This document shows, in pieces, positions 1 through 6,038 of a DNA stretch of 6,957 bases. The stretch is from Clostridia bacterium. GTDB taxonomy: Bacteria > Bacillota_A > Clostridia > TANB77 > CAG-508. Both the position numbers and the translations under genes were made by a program. Numbering within the stretch: position 1 is the stretch's first letter; each line of letters opens with the position of its first letter. The notes beneath the pieces are model-generated. The model saw nothing but the letters and a program-made list of their open reading frames with translations, made no database searches and was not told the origin of the DNA. The stretch covers positions 1 to 6,957 of the forward strand of contig JAAWCC010000154.1 in NCBI GenBank assembly GCA_022792975.1. The letters run 5' to 3'.

Positions 1-38
1 ATATTATAATGCCTACATTTGATTTTAAAAATGGATAA
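1..38 (+). CDS. 3' end of an upstream phage gene (partial)
   Basis: One frame is open from the left edge and reads IIMPTFDFKNG before a TAA at 36-38. It ends 25 bases before the next start, with a strong ribosome binding site AAGGAGG at 47-53 in the gap, which is the usual spacing in this operon. A second frame closes with TGA at 20-22, so the choice of frame is uncertain. Too little is present to name the protein. By position a tail or baseplate assembly protein would be expected, but that is inference only. Confidence 0.35.
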   Translation, partial: IIMPTFDFKNG

Positions 39-63
39 ATAAGTATAAGGAGGCAAGTAAACA

Positions 64-1087
64 ATGATAGATGATGTTAAATATGAAGTGGAAGCTGGAT
101 TTTTTGATGCAATTAATCGAGACAGATTATATTCAGCAGAAGATATGAATAGACCTTATGTAAAATTGATTAGTGAGGGAGTTTTTGCAACACCAGAACG
201 GAGAACGATCGACTGAATTACAAGTTTTTGCTATGAATGAGGGAATGAATGTAATAGTATCAGCAGGAAATGCATTTATTTCAAATAGATGGTTTGAAAA
301 TCCCAGTGATTTTATTATAACTATATCACAAAATTCGAACATATTAACAAGAATAGATAGTATTATTGCACAAGTAGACAAGACGCAAGCAGGGAGAAGC
401 GGAAATATAGTATATAGACAAGGAATAGCTTCGAGCAATCCTATACATCCGCTAATTAATACTGAAGAAAATGTATATGAGCTTAGATTAGCAGACATTA
501 TAGTTAGTCCTTCTTGTGTAAAAATTACACAAGATTTAATTACGGACTGTAGAGGAAGTGAAGATTGTCAATGGATAACAAGTTTGATAAAACAGGTAGA
601 TACCTCTACATTATTTGTGCAGTGGCAAGAGGCATATAATAAATATTTTGCTGAAACTAAGCAGAACGTAACAGATTTTTGCAAGGAAGAAGAGCAAGCT
701 TTTTTAGAATGGTTTACGATTATTCAGGAGAAGTTAGATGGTAATACTGCAGGAAATTTGCTAAATTTAATTAATGAAGTAAAATCAGAATTAAATACTA
801 AATCAGACATCCCACGCAGGAAAAATATAATACTTTTATCTACTAACTGGCAACTAAACGAAACAACAAATAAATACGAATACAGAATAGACGATACTAG
901 TATAACAGAAAATGACGATATAGATCCGCGAATAGAAGACGAAGAGCAAGAAGAGGCATTTGCAAATATAGAACCAAGGTTGTATAGCTATAATGGATAT
1001 TATGTTTTTATAGCTAAAGAATTAGTAGAAGTTGATATACAAATGGAATTAGTTATAACAAGAACAAAGCTGGAGGTGGAAGTATGA
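64..1087 (+). CDS. Phage baseplate/tail-fibre structural protein, read with one +1 shift at CGG
   Basis: ATG at 64 follows AAGGAGG (47-53). The standard reading stops at a TGA at 214-216 after 50 codons. Codon 46 is CGG (199-201). Skipping its C and reading GGA as Gly46 joins the frame that runs to TGA 1085-1087, giving 340 aa without interruption. The join reads GVFATPE then GERSTELQVFAMNEGMN, which continues the N-terminal domain I recall from clostridial phage tail proteins (VKYEVEAGFFDAIN, WFENPSD, RIDSIIAQVD, GNIVYRQG). Residues about 1-175 form this conserved domain. Residues about 180-245 are charged and probably helical or coiled-coil (QWQEAYNKYF, DFCKEEEQAFLEWF). The C-terminal part carries a very acidic stretch (DPRIEDEEQEEA). 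It is probably a baseplate or fibre attachment protein; the exact role is not visible. The stop overlaps the next start as ATGA. Confidence 0.82.
199..202 (+). other. In-frame CGG acting as a +1 shift (CGGA read as Gly46)
   Basis: In the tail gene starting at 64, codon 46 is CGG, preceded by GAA. The zero frame reaches TGA five codons later. Dropping the C gives GGA and a long continuous protein. The preceding tRNA could not re-pair after a one-base slip (GAA to AAC), which argues against simple P-site slippage. Confidence 0.8.
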
Positions 1088-2452
1088 GATGTAAGATAAA
1101 TCGGACGAGGACGGTGGAAGTGCTAAAATAAATGGGATAATAGAAGAATACAAAGTAGCTAGTCGGTGGAAATATTAATGCACGGAGATTTCGTGAAGTT
1201 TTTAACTGATTACAAAGAAGCAACACGGAGGGATTGAAACAGAAGTAGCAGAAGTGTTAGGTAGTGATTATAATATATCAGCAGTAGCATTGAATGAGAA
1301 TAAAGTATTTATAACTTATCAAACTAAAGAAACTGTAAATAATAATGTTAGATATCGTGTATATGCATGTATTGTTACAATAAATAATAGTGATATAGCA
1401 ATAAGTATTACTAAAGAGTTATATGATACTTCTCAACAATCGTTAACTAGCAGTAAATTTGCTATTGTAGTATTTAATGAAAGTAAAGTTGTTGTGATTT
1501 GTTCTAATAATGCAAATATATTTGCTTTTATATGTGAAATAACAAGCTCTGAAATCATAAGTTCTGATATGAAAACGATACTTAGCAATAATTATATAGA
1601 CAAATCAACAATATCAGCAATTGCTCTAGACTCTAGCAATTTTATTCTAAAATTTGCACAAACAAATAATGAAGGCTATATACTTGTATATTTGTTTAAT
1701 ATTGACGGAACTAATATACGACAATTGACAGTAAATAGTATAACTAGTAGCTTCTTTAAATATAATTCGAAACTTGTTAAATTAAGCAATAATAAATTTG
1801 TCGTTGTATTTCTTTCAGAAGCTAAAAGCACAACAAGAGGTAATGCTTATTTATATGCAGCAGTATTTAATATAAATAACGAGATAATAAATTCTGGAAA
1901 ATATACGTTATTAGACTCAAGCAAAGAAAATCTTTATAATACAGATTTTTCGGTATCAGTATTGAATGAAAATAAAATACTCATAGGATATGGAAGTAAA
2001 CTAAAAGCTATGATATGCGAAATAAGCGGTTTAGAAATAACATCAAGTACAGCAGTAGAATTAAATGTAGATAGTTTAGGAGGCAATGTAGTATCAACAG
2101 TAGCTTTATCAGAAAATCGAGTACTAATAATACATGGTTGTCACTTATATGCAACAATATGCAGAATAGAGGGAACTGAAATAATTGAAGAACAAACATT
2201 GCAATTACTAACTAATGAAAGTGTAGCTGAGTTTTCAATTGATACAGTGAAATTGCTTGATAATTCAATATTTATATCATATAAGAAATCAGACAACAAA
2301 GTATATGCGATTGTATTAAATTATTTGAATAATTTCATTAAGAAAGTAACAAAACGAACAGAGAAAATACGGACGGTGTGACAATTAAAAATGGTACAAT
2401 TGGTCAGCTAGTGCCAGTTGCAGTGCCACATTATGCAGAGGAGGAAATTTAA
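1084..2452 (+). CDS. Phage tail fibre / receptor-binding-like protein with a seven-repeat beta-propeller-like region, read with seven +1 shifts at CGG
   Basis: ATG at 1084 overlaps the previous stop and sits behind GGAGGTG. The standard frame hits CGG at codon 7 and stops at 1129-1131. Applying the rule 'skip C at each in-frame CGG' at 1102, 1112, 1164, 1183, 1226, 2370 and 2374 gives 453 aa ending at TAA 2450-2452. The Gly residues fall at 7, 10, 27, 33, 47, 428 and 429. The restored N-terminus is glycine-rich and includes NINAGDFVKF; the restored C-terminus reads VTIKNGTIGQLVPVAVP. Both resemble the ends of clostridial phage tail proteins as I remember them. Residues about 63-412 contain seven copies of a strand pattern such as VALNENKVFITY, SVLNENKILIGY and VALSENRVLIIH, each followed by a second strand such as LYATICRIEG. 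Seven copies suggest a seven-bladed propeller, plausible for host-surface binding. A start at the GTG at 1254 is less likely, because it has no ribosome binding site and would discard the conserved N-terminus. Confidence 0.82.
1102..1229 (+). other. Cluster of five CGG +1 shift sites at the start of the tail fibre gene
   Basis: In-frame CGG occurs at 1102, 1112, 1164, 1183 and 1226. Each is in phase only after the C of the previous one has been skipped. The preceding codons are AAT, GGA, AGT, GCA and ACA, so no common slippery codon exists. The quadruplets are CGGA, CGGT, CGGT, CGGA and CGGA. Zero-frame translation would give a peptide of about 15 residues. Confidence 0.8.
2370..2377 (+). other. 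Two back-to-back CGG +1 shift sites (CGGA then CGGT)
   Basis: Near the end of the tail fibre gene, CGG at 2370 followed by CGG at 2374 gives consecutive Gly428 and Gly429 when each C is skipped. Reading then continues for 23 more residues to TAA 2450-2452, just before the next gene. The unshifted frame stops at TGA 2379-2381. Tandem sites mean the machinery must shift twice in succession. Confidence 0.78.
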
Positions 2453-2453
2453 A

Positions 2454-2772
2454 ATGTATTTATTAACAAATCACAAAAACGTGATAACGCACATAAGCGA
2501 GGATATTCGGAGAACAGGAGATAAGCAAAAACGTATTGGTCGATGGAGGCAGTCTAGCAATACCACGTCTACATATAAAAGAAATCTATGAAGTAGCAGA
2601 AGTGCCAGACGAGGTAATTGAACAGAAGTATTGTTACACAACAGAAAAAGGCTTTTATTTAAACAAAAACTATATAGAACCATACGACTCAAATGCTGAG
2701 ATAGAAGCATTAAAAGAACAAATTACAGAAATACAGCTTGCATTAGTAGAGCAAGCAGGAAGTGAGGTGTAG
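2454..2772 (+). CDS. Small phage tail-region protein, read with one +1 shift at CGG
   Basis: ATG at 2454 lies behind GAGGAGG (2438-2444). The standard frame stops at TGA 2589-2591. Codon 19 is CGG (2508-2510), and skipping its C gives Gly19 and a continuous 105-aa protein to TAG 2770-2772. The joined sequence reads MYLLTNHKNVITHISEDI, then GEQEISKNVLVDGGSLAIP. I recognise this as the start of a small protein often found between tail fibre and lysis genes in clostridial phages (MYLITNDKNVI-like starts, KYCYTTEKGFYLNKNY in the middle), but I know no function. The C-terminus (AEIEALKEQITEIQLALVEQ) looks like a short coiled coil, suggesting an oligomeric or accessory tail part. A start at 2536 would discard the N-terminus and has no clear ribosome binding site. 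Confidence 0.82.
2508..2511 (+). other. In-frame CGG acting as a +1 shift (CGGA read as Gly19)
   Basis: Codon 19 of the gene starting at 2454 is CGG after ATT. Skipping the C joins the N-terminal half to the C-terminal half with no other change. The zero frame ends 27 codons after the CGG at 2589-2591. Confidence 0.8.
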
Positions 2773-2775
2773 AAC

Positions 2776-2895
2776 ATGGCTAAGATATGGTATAGATTAA
2801 TTCAAAAAAGGCTTAAAACAATTGAAGATGTACCAAAGAAGTTTAAAGCAGATGTACAAGCGTTACTTGAAACAAGAGAAGAAAGCGAGGAATAG
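2776..2895 (+). CDS. CD1375-like small phage protein (39 aa)
   Basis: ATG at 2776 starts three bases after the previous stop, with a GTGAGGTG ribosome-binding stretch at the end of that gene. The protein begins MAKIWYRLIQKRLKTIEDVP and ends with an acidic tail (ETREESEE). This pattern (MAKI-Y-LI-K-TI-DVP) matches the short CD1375-like family found after tail fibre genes in clostridial phages. The function of the family is unknown to me. The family usually has Gly where this protein has Arg12, encoded AGG; AGG is read normally here, because skipping its first base would destroy the TIEDVP motif. No in-frame CGG is present. Confidence 0.75.
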   Translation: MAKIWYRLIQKRLKTIEDVPKKFKADVQALLETREESEE

Positions 2896-2898
2896 TGT

Positions 2899-3153
2899 AT
2901 GGAAAAAGAATTAGAAGAATTTAAACTAGAAGTTCTGACACAGTTAGCGGTAATAAATAGTAAGCTAGATGGATACGGCGAAATCAAAAAAACTGTGTAT
3001 GAAACAGAGACAACAAGCAAAGAAAATAAAGACGACATTAAAGAATTACAAGATAAGTTCAAATGGCTATCTCGAACAACAGCAGGAGCAATAATTACTG
3101 GCATTGTAGGGATAGTTTTTATATTCATAAAAATTGGAATGGGGGTAGGATAA
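2899..3153 (+). CDS. xhlA: XhlA-type phage membrane protein (haemolysin XhlA family)
   Basis: ATG at 2899 follows the previous stop by three bases, with GAGG at 2887-2890. The 84-aa protein has a long charged, probably coiled-coil region (residues about 1-58, including LTQLAVINSKLDGYGEIKK) and one membrane helix at about 62-80 (AGAIITGIVGIVFIFIKIG). This is the standard XhlA layout. XhlA proteins sit in the cytoplasmic membrane and act with a holin and an amidase to lyse the host; the holin and amidase genes follow directly. The assignment is by remembered family resemblance and context. Confidence 0.85.
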   Translation: MEKELEEFKLEVLTQLAVINSKLDGYGEIKKTVYETETTSKENKDDIKELQDKFKWLSRTTAGAIITGIVGIVFIFIKIGMGVG

Positions 3154-3157
3154 AAAA

Positions 3158-3376
3158 ATGGAAGTATTAAAACAGATAGGCATTAATTTAGCAAACTTGC
3201 TAAAAGTAAAAACAATTCTAAGCTTATGCGTAATTATAACAACATGTATATTAACATTTGAGCATATAATAAGCGTAGAAGCATTTATGGCAATAGCAAG
3301 TGCAATAATTACATATTACTTTACAAAAGAGAACTCAGAGTTAAGTGAAAATAAAATAAAAAATGAGGAGGAATAA
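3158..3376 (+). CDS. Small phage holin
   Basis: ATG at 3158 is four bases after the XhlA stop; the ribosome binding site is weak (GGGGG/AGGA at about 3141-3150). The 72-aa protein starts MEVLKQIGINLANLLKVKT and has two hydrophobic segments at about 19-35 (TILSLCVIITTCILTF) and 40-55 (VEAFMAIASAIITYYF), then a charged tail (KENSELSENKIKNEEE). Two membrane helices and a charged C-terminus fit a class II holin, which opens the membrane so that the downstream endolysin can reach the wall. The start MEVLK..NLANLLKVKT is typical of clostridial phage holins as I remember them. The stop lies inside the spacer after the amidase ribosome binding site. Confidence 0.8.
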   Translation: MEVLKQIGINLANLLKVKTILSLCVIITTCILTFEHIISVEAFMAIASAIITYYFTKENSELSENKIKNEEE

Positions 3377-3379
3377 AAT

Positions 3380-4381
3380 ATGAAAATAGGAGTAGATGCA
3401 GGACATGGCTTACACACAGCTGGAAAAAGATGTGCAAAACAATTTGATGCAAATGAGACTAGAGAATGGGTGTTGAATAGTAGAGTAGCAACAAAAGTGT
3501 GTGAAATATTAAATAGAAGTGGAGTAGAAACATTAAGACTAGATGACACAACTGGAAATACAGACGTAAGTCTAAGTACAAGATGCACAAATGCAAACAA
3601 TGCTAATGTAGATTTAGTAGTATCAATACATCACAATGCAGGTGGTGGAACAGGGATAGAAACATATGTATATAATGAAACTCTCAAAAACGGAGAAACA
3701 GGAAGAATAGCAACATTAGTAAATAATAAAGCAGTAGAAAAAACAGGAATGAGAAATAGAGGAGTAAAGACAAAAGACTTAGCAATAATAAGAGATACAA
3801 AAATGAAAGCTTGTTTAATAGAATGTGGATTTATGGATAACGAGTTTGATACACCGCTTATCTTAACTGAAGAATATGCAAATAAAGTAGCAAGTGGAAT
3901 TGCAGAAGGAATACTTACATACTATAATATAGAAAATACATCAGATCAAAACAATTCAAAGAAAATAGATGTAAAATATCAAGCATATGCAGATGGTAAA
4001 TGGTATCCAGACGTAATAAATACAAACGACCATGCAGGAACAAAAGGAGAAGCTATAAGTGGATTTAGGGGAAATACAGTAGGAAAAGAAGAAGTAGTAG
4101 GAAAGCTTATATATTGCGTAGGACTATTAAACGATAGGTGGCTTGGAGAAATAACAGATAGAGAAAAAGATAAGTCGGGGGACAATTTTGCTGGAATACT
4201 TGGAAAACCAATCGATAGAATAATGATAAAATGCACAAAAAGGCAAGCAAAATATAGAGTACGTCTTCTAAATGGAGAATGGTTACCATGGGTATTCGGA
4301 TATAATAAAGAGGATAAAGAAAACGGATATGCAGGAATTAAAGGCAAAATGATTGATGCTATACAAGTTGAAATAGTATAA
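3380..4381 (+). CDS. Endolysin: N-acetylmuramoyl-L-alanine amidase (Amidase_3) with a repeated C-terminal wall-binding domain
   Basis: ATG at 3380 lies behind GAGGAGG (3365-3371). The 333-aa protein has an N-terminal zinc amidase domain at about 1-182. Visible motifs are VDAGHG with zinc ligand His9, NETRE with Glu26, SIHHNAGG with His84, and IECGFMDN with the catalytic Glu148. Such enzymes cut the bond between muramic acid and the stem peptide. Residues 198-333 hold three related segments, each of the form Y-V-L-G-W-P-V followed by GYAGIKGK-IDAIQVEI or a variant. This resembles the C-terminal wall-binding domains of clostridial phage endolysins. No signal peptide is seen, so release depends on the holin. 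I looked for the internal start known in some clostridial endolysins near residues 180-200 and found no convincing ribosome binding site. It contains no in-frame CGG and needs no shift. Confidence 0.93.
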   Translation: MKIGVDAGHGLHTAGKRCAKQFDANETREWVLNSRVATKVCEILNRSGVETLRLDDTTGNTDVSLSTRCTNANNANVDLVVSIHHNAGGGTGIETYVYNETLKNGETGRIATLVNNKAVEKTGMRNRGVKTKDLAIIRDTKMKACLIECGFMDNEFDTPLILTEEYANKVASGIAEGILTYYNIENTSDQNNSKKIDVKYQAYADGKWYPDVINTNDHAGTKGEAISGFRGNTVGKEEVVGKLIYCVGLLNDRWLGEITDREKDKSGDNFAGILGKPIDRIMIKCTKRQAKYRVRLLNGEWLPWVFGYNKEDKENGYAGIKGKMIDAIQVEIV

Positions 4382-4386
4382 TAAGA

Positions 4387-4402
4387 GGGAGCAAAAGCTC
4401 CC
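4387..4402 (+). terminator. Hairpin at the end of the late operon
   Basis: Perfect 6-bp stem GGGAGC/GCTCCC with an AAAA loop, starting six bases after the amidase stop (a second TAA follows at 4382-4384). The downstream T-run is poor (CACAATTTAATAG), so it may be a weak terminator or an mRNA-end stabiliser. It also lies just past the 3' end of the reverse-strand gene ending at 4409, so it could serve both directions. Confidence 0.5.
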
Positions 4403-4408
4403 CACAAT

Positions 4409-4573
4409 TTAATAGCGATTAACAATATATTGATAATCAGCAAGTGTGTATTCGTCAGAATGCATTATTACTAGCATAATGCTACTTGCGTCATATCCTT
4501 CTTCTTTAGCTTCAAATCGCCTTTTTAATTCTTCTCTGCCTAATGCTGCCATTTGGTCTAATAAGCTAGACAT
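4409..4573 (-). CDS. Small hypothetical protein (54 aa), reverse strand
   Basis: The start is ATG (complement of 4571-4573), preceded by a near-perfect ribosome binding site AAAGGAGGTGA (complement of 4579-4589). The product starts MSSLLDQMAALGREELKRRF, continues through an acidic and basic helix-like stretch, and ends DYQYIVNRY. The stop TAA is the complement of 4409-4411. The strong binding site and clean reading frame support a real gene despite its size. I do not recognise it. It is convergent with the amidase and divergent from the membrane protein gene at 4702. A small, charged, soluble protein transcribed away from the late operon could be a lysogeny-expressed accessory or regulatory factor, but this is a guess. 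Confidence 0.7.
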   Translation of the reverse strand: MSSLLDQMAALGREELKRRFEAKEEGYDASSIMLVIMHSDEYTLADYQYIVNRY

Positions 4574-4595
4574 ACTAATCACCTCCTTTGTTAGT

Positions 4596-4623
4596 ATTTT
4601 ACGTTAGTTGAGGCTTAGTTCAA
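4596..4623 (-). promoter_or_regulatory. Possible promoter for the 54-aa reverse-strand gene
   Basis: On the - strand TTGAAC (complement of 4618-4623) is followed after 16 bases by TAAAAT (complement of 4596-4601). The predicted transcript would begin around 4589, so the ribosome binding site would lie almost at the 5' end. The tight leader makes this less certain than the other promoters here. Confidence 0.4.
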
Positions 4624-4641
4624 AATTTGTCTAATAATGTG

Positions 4642-4670
4642 TTGAAAATTAAATAAAAGTGTGATAAAAT
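4642..4670 (+). promoter_or_regulatory. Promoter for the membrane protein gene at 4702
   Basis: TTGAAA (4642-4647), a 17-base spacer and TAAAAT (4665-4670) are close to the sigma-A consensus. The start codon is about 25 bases beyond the predicted transcript start. It shares the divergent intergenic region with the reverse-strand gene, separate from the late operon, so expression in the lysogen is plausible. Confidence 0.6.
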
Positions 4671-4701
4671 TCTTATCAAATAAAGAAAAGGATGTTTAAT
4701 T

Positions 4702-5586
4702 GTGGAAATTTTAGCAAGTATAATAGAGTTAATAAATGCAATAATAGGTTTAATAGGAGCTGGAGCTTTCTATACATTGTTAGGAATAATATTATTAATA
4801 TCTATAATTGTCATAATTCTCTTTATACGAAAAAACATCAAAAGGAAAATACAGATTGCTCATAGTCAAATGGTTATGTGTGACAAATGTGAAGACATAT
4901 ATTTTAAAATGATAAAAAATTACAAGAGTGGCGGGATGAAAGCAGAGCAATTCAGCCATGTAATATTAGATGAGCTAAAAGAATTTTTAAATCAAGTATC
5001 TGAAATGTTTACTCTAATAACAGGGAAAGAAATATATTCAACATTGAGATTTTTAGAAACTAAAAAAACAATAAATAAGTCAAATGTAATTATGCTTCAA
5101 TATTCTAAGAATTGTGAAAGAAACAGAATAGAAGAATTCAGAAAAATTCTCAGAGGGGAAATAAAAAATTTAAAAGTTGTTGAACGTAATACTGATTTTT
5201 ATGAAATAATAGGTGATAATCGAGAAAATAGGGACCCTTACTTTTATGAGAAAGATTTAAAAAAATATGATAAAAACTTAAAAAAGTCGCACAAGAAAGG
5301 ATACAAGAATACAACAGAGAATTGGGAACAATATTATTTAGGACGAGTAGTAGTTCCAATAAGAGCACCAAATGAAAGGTTATTTTTTAATGATAAAACT
5401 GAAGGATATGACATAATAGGATTTCTAACGATAGATTCAAAATCTAAATATGCTTTTTCAAATAAAGCACACCTTAAAAATTTTAACTTATCTATATTAG
5501 AAACATATTCAGCTTACCTATATATGATACTTAGTAAGTATAAATACTATTTGAAAAGACTAGGGGAAAAGGAAGGAATGATTTAA
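4702..5586 (+). CDS. Membrane-anchored protein with possible GAF-like C-terminal domain; probable cargo gene
   Basis: GTG start at 4702 with AAAGGA at 4686-4691; the ATG at 4692 is in another frame. The protein is 294 aa. Residues about 5-42 are strongly hydrophobic (IGLIGAGAFYTLLGIILL and onward), enough for one long or two short membrane helices, followed by a basic stop-transfer stretch (RKNIKRK). The remaining about 245 residues are soluble and probably cytoplasmic. Residues 211-285 contain GRVVVPIRAP, GFLTIDSKSKYAFSN and a closing hydrophobic helix (ETYSAYLYMILSKY), which recalls the last strands and helix of a GAF-type sensor domain. That is pattern recognition, not a confirmed hit. An MCDKC motif lies at about residues 58-62. 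No in-frame CGG. It forms a two-gene unit with the 49-aa gene that starts directly after its stop. Its role, such as superinfection exclusion, defence or sensing, is not shown by the sequence. Confidence 0.75.
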   Translation: MEILASIIELINAIIGLIGAGAFYTLLGIILLISIIVIILFIRKNIKRKIQIAHSQMVMCDKCEDIYFKMIKNYKSGGMKAEQFSHVILDELKEFLNQVSEMFTLITGKEIYSTLRFLETKKTINKSNVIMLQYSKNCERNRIEEFRKILRGEIKNLKVVERNTDFYEIIGDNRENRDPYFYEKDLKKYDKNLKKSHKKGYKNTTENWEQYYLGRVVVPIRAPNERLFFNDKTEGYDIIGFLTIDSKSKYAFSNKAHLKNFNLSILETYSAYLYMILSKYKYYLKRLGEKEGMI

Positions 5587-5736
5587 ATGAAATATATCGA
5601 AAAATTTTATAAAAAAATATTATTGTTAATTAATCCACCTAAAAATATAGAAAGAGTTAAGGATAAATATACAATATCTGAAATTTTTCCTTCAAAAGGA
5701 ATGATGGAGGACGCCTTAAAAAGTGCCCTAAAATAA
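5587..5736 (+). CDS. Small hypothetical protein (49 aa) paired with the membrane protein
   Basis: ATG at 5587 immediately follows the TAA at 5584-5586. The end of the upstream gene supplies GGGGAAAAGGAAGGAATG, whose AAGGA is a usable ribosome binding site. The product starts MKYIEKFYKKILLLINPPKN and ends SEIFPSKGMMEDALKSALK; it is basic at the N-terminus, with no clear membrane helix. I do not recognise it. The zero-base gap suggests translational coupling and a shared role with the membrane protein. The next promoter starts seven bases after its stop, with no terminator between. Confidence 0.65.
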   Translation: MKYIEKFYKKILLLINPPKNIERVKDKYTISEIFPSKGMMEDALKSALK

Positions 5737-5742
5737 TTTAGC

Positions 5743-5770
5743 TTGACAAATTAAGAATATGCGATATAAT
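5743..5770 (+). promoter_or_regulatory. Consensus promoter reading into the repeat region
   Basis: TTGACA (5743-5748), a 16-base spacer and TATAAT (5765-5770) match the sigma-A consensus in both hexamers. No open reading frame follows before the next promoter at 6053, so it would make a non-coding transcript across the repeats. No clear terminator is seen before 6053, so the transcript may run on to the terminator at 6126-6166. Confidence 0.65.
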
Positions 5771-5846
5771 TAATATAATGTAAATTAGTATTCTACATAT
5801 TTTGTTAGTATTGCAGTAAAATCAATTTTTAATAGTCTAATTATAG

Positions 5847-5984
5847 TAGAATGTAAATGTATTTTCAATAGTGAAATTAATATCTGTTGCTTTAAGTTAT
5901 AATATAAATATACTAGAATGTAAAAATATAAATATAATATTTAATGCTGGAAATAAGAACAATCTAAAGAACATAGAATGTAAA
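5847..5984 (+). repeat. Three direct copies of TAGAATGTAAA
   Basis: Identical 11-mers start at 5847, 5914 and 5974 (steps of 67 and 60 bases). A diverged fourth copy (TAGAAAAC) starts at 6041, another 67 bases on. Similarity extends upstream between some copies: the 5847 and 5974 copies share an upstream TCTAA. An inverted relative (TATTCTACAT) lies near 5790. The spacing resembles a CRISPR array, but the units are too diverged for a normal one. Other readings are recombinase arm-type binding sites or mimics of host CRISPR repeats. Confidence 0.55.
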
Positions 5985-6038
5985 CTCAACTGCTTTTGCT
6001 GTATCATTCGTGTTTGTGCTAAGTAATAATATAAATAT
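5894..6038 (+). repeat. Pair of 18-bp direct repeats
   Basis: AAGTTATAATATAAATAT (5894-5911) and AAGTAATAATATAAATAT (6021-6038) match at 17 of 18 positions and are 127 bases apart, which equals 60 plus 67. They are the upstream parts of the second and fourth units of the TAGAATGTAAA series, so the region looks like alternating unit types. The A+T-rich content makes chance similarity easier. Confidence 0.5.

Noticed and set aside
64..2772. Random pseudogene decay of the tail genes
   Set aside because: Decay would give scattered insertions, deletions and stops. All breaks here are +1, all at in-frame CGG, and no residue is lost once each C is skipped. The start codons, ribosome binding sites and gene junctions are intact.
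2806..2815. AGG as a second shift codon in the CD1375-like gene, where the family has Gly
   Set aside because: Skipping a base there would destroy the TIEDVP motif downstream, so AGG is read as normal Arg.
3930..3985. Internal translation start for a separate wall-binding fragment of the amidase
   Set aside because: Some clostridial endolysins have this, but no AGGAGG-like site followed by ATG, GTG or TTG lies before the C-terminal repeats at residue 198.
3979..4443. Long reverse-strand reading frame opposite the amidase
   Set aside because: It is a shadow of the well-supported amidase gene, has no ribosome binding site and shows no recognisable protein features.
4587..5812. Shared 12-mer TTTGTTAGTATT at 4587 and 5801 as a common operator
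   Set aside because: Two copies of an A+T-rich 12-mer in 7 kb of A+T-rich DNA can arise by chance, and one overlaps the -10 region of the reverse promoter without symmetry.
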